A stretch of 64,000 nucleotides of DNA from Sphingomonas jaspsi DSM 18422 (lineage in GTDB: Bacteria > Pseudomonadota > Alphaproteobacteria > Sphingomonadales > Sphingomonadaceae): assembly GCF_000585415.1 (NCBI RefSeq), contig NZ_KK073876.1, forward strand, positions 74,810-138,809, in the 5' to 3' direction. A program made the position numbers and the translations under genes. Positions within the stretch are counted from its first letter, which is position 1. Every line of letters starts with the position of its first letter. Below, one piece after another: positions 58,078 to 64,000 of this stretch. The notes under the pieces are model-generated. The model worked only from the letters and a program-made list of their open reading frames with translations, had not been told where the DNA came from and searched no databases.

Positions 58078-59580
58078 CTAGCGCTTCTTCGGCGCGACCT
58101 TGGCGAATTCGTAGAGGAAGTCGGCATAGACCCGCGCCTGCTCGGCGAAGCCCGCAACCTTGGGATTGCTGCTTTCGACCAGGAACCATTCGTTGGGGGC
58201 ATGTGCCCCGCCGCCGCGTCCCGCGCCAAAGCCGGCCGCCGGCAGCTTGAGCGGCGCACCGGTGAACATCACCCCGGGCCAGCTCCCCGCCGACCGCGCC
58301 GACAATGTATTCTCGATCCCCGCAGCATTGAGCGTCGCGATGCTGGCGCGGATCAGCGCGCTGTCTTCCGCCACCTCGGTCGGGCTGTAACCGCCGCTGA
58401 CATTGACTTCGATGTCGCCATAGCCGCGTTTGGCGAGGTGGGCCTTCAGCTTCGACACCGCTTCGTCGAACGTCATGTTGGGCACCAGCCTAAGGTCGAG
58501 CTTGGCCTCTGCCCGGCCCGGCAAAATGGTCTTGCCGCCCGGCCCCATATAGCCGCTGACCAGCCCCTGGATATTGACCGTCGGCCGCTGTGCCAGCCGG
58601 ATCGAGCTGGTCAGGAAATCCTCGTCCTTGGCCCAAACCTTAAGGCCCAGCACCTTTTTGACGTCGGCTTCGTCGCCCGCCTTCACTTCCTCGGCGATGA
58701 TCTGCTTTTCGCGGGCGGTGAGCGGGCGGACATTGTCGAAATAGCCGTCGATCGCGGGGGTGAAGCCATCCTCTTCGACCAGCGTGTTGAGCGCCTTCAC
58801 CAAGCGCCATGCCGGGTTGTCGACGCTCGCCATCAGGCTCGAATGGATATCCTTGTTCGGCCCGCGACCCCATTTCGCGCCGCTGGAGATCAGCTGCACC
58901 TCGATCACGCCCTTGGCGCCCAGTTCGGTCGACACCGACCCCGTCGCCGATTGCGATGCCGACGGAATGAAGATGCCCGACGCCTTGGCCAGCGCCGCCT
59001 TCACCTCGGGTGCGGCGAGCGCCTGCGGGAAGTGGGGCGAGCCGATCTCCTCCTCGCCTTCCGCGACGAGCACGAGATTGACCGGCAGCTTGACCCCGGC
59101 CTGCTTGAAAGCGCGGATCGCGGCCAGGAACGCGGTTTCCGGCCCCTTCTGGTTGACCGCGCCGCGCCCGACGATCGCCTTGCCCTCGCCCGGCCGGTCG
59201 ACCAGCTTTCCTTCCAGCGGCGGGCTCGACCATTCGGCCGGGTCATAATGCTTCACATCGTACATGAAATAGACCGCCAGCGTGACCGGCGCGCCGGCAT
59301 CGAGCGTCGCGAACACCGATGGCACGCCGTCGGTCTTGATCACCTTGGCCTGCTGGAACCCCGCGTCGAGCGCGAGACGGCGCATATAATCCGCGCCCTC
59401 GGCGTGATTGACGCCCATGTTGGCGATGGTGGGAAGCGCGATCCACTGCCGCAGCCGCTCGATCGCGGCGGGCTCGTCGGCCTTGATCGCCTTGGCGACG
59501 GGGTCGGGCGAACGTGTAAGGGCGGTGCCCGACAGCAGCGAAAGAGCGATGAACGAAACGGCGCGTGCGGTGAAAGCCAT
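58078..59580 (-). CDS. M20-family peptidase-like protein with substituted zinc ligands
   Basis: 500 residues with a signal-like N-terminus (MAFTARAVSFIALSLLSGTAL). M20/M25/M40 peptidase architecture: LAVYFMYDVKHYDPAEWSSPPLEG, GRGAVNQKGPETAF, AEGEEEIGSPHF (174-178 EGEEE) and HAPNEWF near the end. The usual zinc His in G-H-x-D reads Met106 (MYD), and the bridging Asp of GRGASDDKG reads Asn143. The general-base Glu and last His remain. It may be a subfamily with altered metal binding. Interpretation as active peptidase is therefore tentative. Confidence 0.85.
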   Translation of the reverse strand: MAFTARAVSFIALSLLSGTALTRSPDPVAKAIKADEPAAIERLRQWIALPTIANMGVNHAEGADYMRRLALDAGFQQAKVIKTDGVPSVFATLDAGAPVTLAVYFMYDVKHYDPAEWSSPPLEGKLVDRPGEGKAIVGRGAVNQKGPETAFLAAIRAFKQAGVKLPVNLVLVAEGEEEIGSPHFPQALAAPEVKAALAKASGIFIPSASQSATGSVSTELGAKGVIEVQLISSGAKWGRGPNKDIHSSLMASVDNPAWRLVKALNTLVEEDGFTPAIDGYFDNVRPLTAREKQIIAEEVKAGDEADVKKVLGLKVWAKDEDFLTSSIRLAQRPTVNIQGLVSGYMGPGGKTILPGRAEAKLDLRLVPNMTFDEAVSKLKAHLAKRGYGDIEVNVSGGYSPTEVAEDSALIRASIATLNAAGIENTLSARSAGSWPGVMFTGAPLKLPAAGFGAGRGGGAHAPNEWFLVESSNPKVAGFAEQARVYADFLYEFAKVAPKKR

Positions 59581-59680
59581 GCGAGTCCCCCTGCTTGATG
59601 TGGCGGGCAACCTGCGCCGACATTCATCGCCGGTCCAGCCCGGATTCGACATGAGCGCGAGCATGCCGCACAAAGCCGCC

Positions 59681-59977
59681 ATGCGTATCCTGCTTGTCCC
59701 GTTCGCCGCCCTGTCGCTGGGCGGATGTGTCTCCATCGCCAAGACCGCCGTCGATGTCGTCACCTTGCCGGTGAAGGCAGTCGGCGCAGGGGTCGATGCG
59801 GTCACCACCAGCCAGTCCGAAGCCGACGAAAAGCGCGGTCGCCAGCTGCGCAAGGCGGAGGAAGATTACGGCAAGCGGGTCCGCCTGTGGCAGGAAGCGT
59901 GCGACAAGCTGCGCGAAGCGGGCGAGCCCTGCCCGCCCAAGCCCGCCTATGTCCCGCCGCCGGAGCCAAAGGACTGA
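59681..59977 (+). CDS. Small lipoprotein, unknown function
   Basis: 98 residues from ATG 59681; lipobox LGGC places a lipidated Cys near 16 (MRILLVPFAALSLGGC). An earlier in-frame ATG at 59651 adds ten residues before the signal. After the anchor the chain is polar: SIAKTAVDVVTLPVKAVGAGVDA then a coiled coil (QSEADEKRGRQLRKAEEDYGKRVRLW) and a proline-rich tail. No family is named. It is coupled to the exonuclease gene that follows (ATG within TGATGC). Confidence 0.75.
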   Translation: MRILLVPFAALSLGGCVSIAKTAVDVVTLPVKAVGAGVDAVTTSQSEADEKRGRQLRKAEEDYGKRVRLWQEACDKLREAGEPCPPKPAYVPPPEPKD

Positions 59978-60432
59978 TGCGCTATTTCCTCGACACCGAA
60001 TATGACGGCTTCGGCGGCGCGCTGCTGAGCCTCGCATTGGTGCCAGAGGATGGGAGCGAGGAATTCTACGTCGTCATCGACCAGCCCGAGGTCCGCGACG
60101 AATGGGTCCAACGCCACGTCGTGCCTTTCCTCGACATGGTGCCCGAAGCCCTGAAAGGCCCCCGCCTGTCGCGCGAGGCCGCAGCCGACGCGCTCGCGAC
60201 TTGGCTCGCCCATGACGAAGCGCCCGACATCATTGCCGACTGGCCCGAGGACCTCGCCCAGATTTCGATGCTGCTGGTCACCGGGCCCGGCCGGATGAAA
60301 AGCGTGCCGCCGCTGACGCTGCGCTTCGTTCCGCTCCACGGATTTTCGACCGCGGCCAACAGCGCGGTGCCGCACAATGCGCTGCACGATGCCCGGGCGC
60401 TGCGCGATCACATCATGAACCACTTGGAATAG
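59977..60432 (+). CDS. 3'-5' exoribonuclease (DEDD family)
   Basis: 151 residues. The four acidic positions of DEDD exonucleases appear as DTEYDG at 6-11, the DWPED at about 88 and HNALHDARALRDHI near the end. It is shorter than DnaQ proofreading subunits and lacks a clamp-binding tail. It is the small type annotated as 3'-5' exoribonuclease. It lies 25-28 bp upstream of pdeM and could be co-transcribed with it. Confidence 0.88.
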   Translation: MRYFLDTEYDGFGGALLSLALVPEDGSEEFYVVIDQPEVRDEWVQRHVVPFLDMVPEALKGPRLSREAAADALATWLAHDEAPDIIADWPEDLAQISMLLVTGPGRMKSVPPLTLRFVPLHGFSTAANSAVPHNALHDARALRDHIMNHLE

Positions 60433-60460
60433 CGTCGCTTTCCGGTTAGCGGCGGTTGTG

Positions 60461-61123
60461 ATGGTTCCCTTTTCGTTCGCGAATCACGATTTTCTCGCCA
60501 GCCCCGACGGCGCGCTGTTCTGGCGCGCCGAGCGGGCGTTGCTGGTGGCCGACTTGCATCTGGAAAAGGCGAGCTGGTTTGCGCGGCTAGGCCAGATGCT
60601 GCCGCCCTACGATAGCATCGCCACATTGGAGGCCCTCACCCGCGACGTCGATCGCAGCGATGCCGTCCGCCTCTATTGCCTCGGCGACAGCTTCCACGAC
60701 CGCTTCGGCTGCGACCGCCTGCCGGAGCGCGCGCGCACGCTACTGACCGCGCTCACCGACCGCATCGACTGGGTGTGGATCACCGGCAATCATGATGCTG
60801 GCTTCATCGACCATTGCGGCGGCCGCATTGTCGAGGAAGCGACTGTCGGCGGCATCGCGCTGCGCCACGAAGCCGTTGCGCAGGATCCGGCCCCGGAAAT
60901 GTCGGGCCATTACCATCCCAAGCTGCGCCTTAGGATGAAGGGCCGCCACGTCTCGCGCCGCTGCTTCGTGATGAGCGACACCAAGCTCATCCTGCCCGCC
61001 TATGGCGCGCTGACCGGCGGCCTCGATGCCCACCACCCTGAAATCCTGAAGAAAGTCGGCGTGGGCGCATCGGCGCTGGTTCCCGTCACCGACCGCCTGC
61101 TCCGCTTCCCGATCGCCGCCTAG
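60461..61123 (+). CDS. pdeM: Ligase-associated DNA damage response endonuclease PdeM
   Basis: 220 residues from ATG 60461 (a GTG at 60458 is equivalent). Calcineurin-like phosphoesterase with VADLHLEKASWF, GDSFHDRFG, GNHDAG and GHYHPKLRL. It matches the metallophosphoesterase partner of the ligase/Lhr/exonuclease set. It presumably cuts damaged nucleic acid in that pathway; the reaction in vivo is not defined. Confidence 0.93.
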   Translation: MVPFSFANHDFLASPDGALFWRAERALLVADLHLEKASWFARLGQMLPPYDSIATLEALTRDVDRSDAVRLYCLGDSFHDRFGCDRLPERARTLLTALTDRIDWVWITGNHDAGFIDHCGGRIVEEATVGGIALRHEAVAQDPAPEMSGHYHPKLRLRMKGRHVSRRCFVMSDTKLILPAYGALTGGLDAHHPEILKKVGVGASALVPVTDRLLRFPIAA

Positions 61124-61157
61124 GCCAGCTTCGCCGGGTTCCCGGCTTGCCGCTCGC

Positions 61158-62897
61158 TCAGGCGAGCTTCGCCGGAATCAGACCGCGCACGATATTGCCC
61201 ACGAAAAACCCGTCCTTGAGGTCGTCAGGGGTAACGGGCGCTTCAACGGCTTTCCCTTGCTCCAACAGGATTTCGCGCAGCACGCCGGGCATCAGCGACC
61301 CGCTCGGCGGGGTCAGCAGCTTGCCGTCCTTTTCGACGAACACATTGCTGCGGCTGCCCTCGGTGACATGGCCGTCAGGATCGACGAACAGCGCCTCATA
61401 GGCGCCGCTCTCGCTTCGCGCCTTGTCGTAGAAATGACGGTCGGTGGTCTTGTAGCGCAGGCGGAAATCGCCGGGATCGACCGGCAACGGAGCCAGCGCG
61501 ACGCGGACCGGCGTTTCTTCGGGATCGTCGAACGGCTTGACCTGGATCGCCATCGCCCCGCCCTTGGCCAGCAGCAGCCGGACCATGCCGCGTTCCTTGC
61601 GGCCGAAGGTCGCCGCCTGCAATTCGTTCCGCGCCGCATGGCGGTCGAACCTGAAGTCCAGATCTTCCGCCGACCCCTTGAGCCGCGCGAGGTGGCGCTC
61701 CAGCTCGACGATGCCTTCGGAAGGGTCGAAGCGCATGGTTTCGATAAGGTCGAACTGCCGTTCTTCCCGACGCACAAAATCCCCCTTCAACAAACACTCG
61801 TCCCATTCATCGCGCGGCTTGCTGTCGACCACAAGCCCGGACCCGAGCCCCAATCGCGCGACTGTTGCTCCGTTGCGCCACGCAAGCGTCCTGATGAGCA
61901 CGTTGAACGCGGCGTCACCCCCAGGCTCGATCCAGCCCATTGACCCGGTGTAGGCCCCGCGCGCCTCGCCCTCGAGCCGGCGTAACGCCTGCATCGCCGC
62001 GATTTTCGGCGCCCCGGTGACTGATCCGCACGGGAAAATGGTCTTGAGCACATCGACCGCGTCCAGCCCGTCGCGAAGGCGCGAGGTGATGCGGCTGACC
62101 ATCTGGTGCACGGTCGGATAATGATCGACCCGGAACAGGTCGGGCACCGCGACACTGCCCGTCTCCGACACCCGCGCCAGATCGTTGCGCATCAAATCGA
62201 CGATCATCAGATTTTCGGCGCGCTGCTTTTCGTCGGCGGCCAGCGCCTCGGCTTCGGCCCGGTCGGAATCCGCATCGGTAAGACGCGGCGCGGTGCCCTT
62301 CATCGGCAGCGCTTCGACCACGCCGTCGCGGATGGTGAAAAATTGTTCGGGCGAGCAGCTGACCAGCGCCAGCTCGTCGGTTCGCAGCACGCCGCCCCAA
62401 CCCGCCAGCGACGAGCGCCGCAGCCTTTTGTACACAGCCAGCACATCGCCCGCGACCGCGACGTCGCAGCCGAAGGTCAAATTGGCCTGGTAGAAATCGC
62501 CCGCGAACAGATGCTCGCGCACCCGCTCGACCGCCGCGACATATTCTTCCGGCCCGATCCGCGGACGCGGCACGCCGACCATCGCCCCGTCGGGATCGCC
62601 CGGCAATTGGTCGATGGACGGGCTGACGAACCCGTCGAACAGCCCGAAGCAGAGCAGCGGACCACCGCTGTCCCGCGCCGAATATTTGAGGGCCGGGTCG
62701 AGCGCATAGCCCGCCTCATAGGACAGATACCCCGCGGCATGGGACCCCGACCGAACCCCGGCCCGGATTGCCTCGAGTGCAGGCAACACTTCAGCCTGTG
62801 TGCGGGCGACGATGATTTCCGACGCGCCCGAATAGAGGCGCGGCGCAGCGCCACCGGCCCGGGCATCGTCGAAGTAGATCCACATGGCATTGGCCAT
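61158..62897 (-). CDS. pabB: Bifunctional aminodeoxychorismate synthase component I / lyase (PabB-PabC fusion)
   Basis: 579 residues. The PabB domain (about 1-365) has CSPEQFFTI, the chorismate-binding PMKGTAPRL and [16 protein letters not shown]. The PabC-like lyase domain (about 370-579) has [23 protein letters not shown] with the pyridoxal-phosphate lysine, and [13 protein letters not shown]. The fusion would make p-aminobenzoate from chorismate with an amidotransferase encoded elsewhere (no pabA in the window). It supplies folate. Confidence 0.95.
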   Translation of the reverse strand: MANAMWIYFDDARAGGAAPRLYSGASEIIVARTQAEVLPALEAIRAGVRSGSHAAGYLSYEAGYALDPALKYSARDSGGPLLCFGLFDGFVSPSIDQLPGDPDGAMVGVPRPRIGPEEYVAAVERVREHLFAGDFYQANLTFGCDVAVAGDVLAVYKRLRRSSLAGWGGVLRTDELALVSCSPEQFFTIRDGVVEALPMKGTAPRLTDADSDRAEAEALAADEKQRAENLMIVDLMRNDLARVSETGSVAVPDLFRVDHYPTVHQMVSRITSRLRDGLDAVDVLKTIFPCGSVTGAPKIAAMQALRRLEGEARGAYTGSMGWIEPGGDAAFNVLIRTLAWRNGATVARLGLGSGLVVDSKPRDEWDECLLKGDFVRREERQFDLIETMRFDPSEGIVELERHLARLKGSAEDLDFRFDRHAARNELQAATFGRKERGMVRLLLAKGGAMAIQVKPFDDPEETPVRVALAPLPVDPGDFRLRYKTTDRHFYDKARSESGAYEALFVDPDGHVTEGSRSNVFVEKDGKLLTPPSGSLMPGVLREILLEQGKAVEAPVTPDDLKDGFFVGNIVRGLIPAKLA

Positions 62898-62953
62898 TGC
62901 CCTGTCGCATGGCCCTTCGTAAACCCTCGCCCAGTCCCGGATTGGAGAATACG

Positions 62954-64000
62954 ATGCGCACTGCCCTGCTGATGGCCGCCCTGTTGATGTCGACCCCGGC
63001 GCTGGCGCAAGGCCAGCCGATCGACCCCGCGGTAAAGGCCCGCATCGACCGTATCCTCAAGAAAACGCCGCTGATCGACGGCCACAACGACATCGCCGAG
63101 CAGCTGTCCGAAAGCCACGAGTCCAGCGTCGCCAACCTCGCCAGCGGCACCGATAAATGGGCCAAGGACCCGCTGATGACCGACATGGCGCGCCTCCATG
63201 CTGGCCGGGTCGGGGGCCAGTTCTGGTCGGTCTATATCGACGGCACGATCACCGGCGACGAAGCGATCCGCAAGACCATCGAGCAGATCGACATCGTCGA
63301 CCGCATGATCGCCGCTTATCCGGGAGACCTCGAACGGGCGCTTACCGCCGACGATATCGTCCGTATCCACAAGGCCGGCAAGGTCGCCTCGCTGATCGGG
63401 ATCGAGGGAGGACGTCAGATCGGCGGCAGCTTCGCCGCGCTTCGCCAATTCTACCGTTTGGGCGCGCGTTACATGACGCTCACCCACAACCAGACCACCG
63501 AATGGGCCGACAGCGCGACCGACGATCCCAAATATGACGGCCTGTCGCCGTTCGGGGTGAAGGTGGTGCAGGAAATGAACCGCCTCGGCATGCTGGTCGA
63601 CATCAGCCATGTCGCGCCGACGACGATGCGCGACGTGCTGGAAGTCAGCCGCGCGCCGGTCATCTTCTCGCACAGCTCGACTGGCCTCGTCGGCCATCCG
63701 CGCAACGTGCCCGACGACGTCCTGGCGCTGCTGCCGAAGAATGGCGGGGTGGTGATGATCAACTTCGTCCCCGACTTCATTTCCAAGGACGTCTGGGCGT
63801 GGAACGGGGAACGCAATGCCGAGCAGGCCAGGCTCAAGAACGTCAACCGCGCCAGCAGCAAGGCGGTCGAAGACGGCCTGAAGGCATGGGACCTGGCCCA
63901 CCCGCGCCCGAAGACCGACGTCGCGACCGTCGCCGACCATATCGAACACGCCGTAAAGCTGGCAGGCCATGACCATGTCGGCCTCGGCGGCGACTTCGAC
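62954..64000 (+). CDS. Membrane dipeptidase, M19 family (partial, continues past the window)
   Basis: 349 codons are visible and the frame is open at the right edge. Signal peptide [19 protein letters not shown]. The metal ligands of M19 are intact: IDGHND (His44, Asp46), the bridging Glu in LIGIEGG, DISHV and FSHSS, and [10 protein letters not shown] beginning the final ligand. It hydrolyses dipeptides, probably in the periplasm. It contrasts with the M19-fold protein at 42453-43574, which lacks several of these ligands. Confidence 0.94.
   Translation, partial: MRTALLMAALLMSTPALAQGQPIDPAVKARIDRILKKTPLIDGHNDIAEQLSESHESSVANLASGTDKWAKDPLMTDMARLHAGRVGGQFWSVYIDGTITGDEAIRKTIEQIDIVDRMIAAYPGDLERALTADDIVRIHKAGKVASLIGIEGGRQIGGSFAALRQFYRLGARYMTLTHNQTTEWADSATDDPKYDGLSPFGVKVVQEMNRLGMLVDISHVAPTTMRDVLEVSRAPVIFSHSSTGLVGHPRNVPDDVLALLPKNGGVVMINFVPDFISKDVWAWNGERNAEQARLKNVNRASSKAVEDGLKAWDLAHPRPKTDVATVADHIEHAVKLAGHDHVGLGGDFD

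Noticed and set aside
61124..61175. Short direct repeat (GGCCAGCTTCGCCGG and GGCGAGCTTCGCCGG) between pdeM and pabB
   Set aside because: 15 bp with one mismatch in GC-rich DNA; the second copy is simply the end of pabB. It gives no functional indication.

Overview
The window is high-GC chromosomal DNA of an alphaproteobacterium, most likely a sphingomonad. Direct support comes from a MipZ-type division ATPase, a GapR-family nucleoid protein, a TolQRAB-Pal operon with a short TonB-like TolA, the ruvC/ruvA/ruvB arrangement, PH-domain membrane proteins and the ligase-associated DNA-damage genes. The order-level placement is inference. Coding density is very high, stop and start codons often overlap (ATGA or GTGA), and I see no transposase, integrase, phage gene, rRNA or CRISPR array.

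Layout. 0-8 kb: end of an unknown gene, an L,D-transpeptidase lipoprotein, small membrane proteins, glpX, a PH-domain pair whose second member is broken by an in-frame stop, recJ and tRNA-Glu. 8-15.6 kb: a GGDEF/EAL protein, a solitary secretin, a secreted subtilase, an MgtC/DUF4010 membrane protein and a universal stress protein. 15.6-21.2 kb: glutathione-dependent formaldehyde detoxification (class III alcohol dehydrogenase, cupin, VOC protein, S-formylglutathione hydrolase), a secreted SBP56-like propeller and putP. 21.2-25.9 kb: a tightly coupled five-gene CoA operon (SDR, enoyl-CoA hydratase, acyl-CoA dehydrogenase, RidA, aryl/acyl-CoA ligase). 25.9-34.8 kb, minus strand: the propionyl-CoA to succinyl-CoA route (pccB, mce, scpA, pccA) interleaved with accessory genes. 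35-46.5 kb: a chemoreceptor, pyk, gapR, a YebC-type regulator, ruvC, ruvA, ruvB, hydrolases, and a membrane-protein/XRE-regulator pair with a double palindromic operator. 46.6-50.8 kb: ybgC-tolQRAB-pal. 50.8-64 kb: panC, mipZ, phosphomannomutase, the ligase-associated exonuclease, helicase and PdeM nuclease (without the ligase), an M20-like protein, an exoribonuclease, pabBC and the start of a dipeptidase gene that runs off the end.

The most unusual structure is in the propionyl-CoA operon. A phytanoyl-CoA-dioxygenase-like gene sits between the intact 3' end of pccA and a second, 92%-identical 120-bp copy of that same 3' end. The second copy is an open 36-codon half-biotinyl fragment overlapping the genes on both sides. 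Three further small genes of lower GC sit at stop codons in the same operon. Together these look like stepwise addition of cargo genes at operon-gene stop codons. Other points worth checking are two metallopeptidase-fold proteins that have lost predicted metal ligands, a 20-bp inverted repeat that includes the tRNA-Glu 3' end, and the missing members of the CoA operon and of the ligase-associated repair set.
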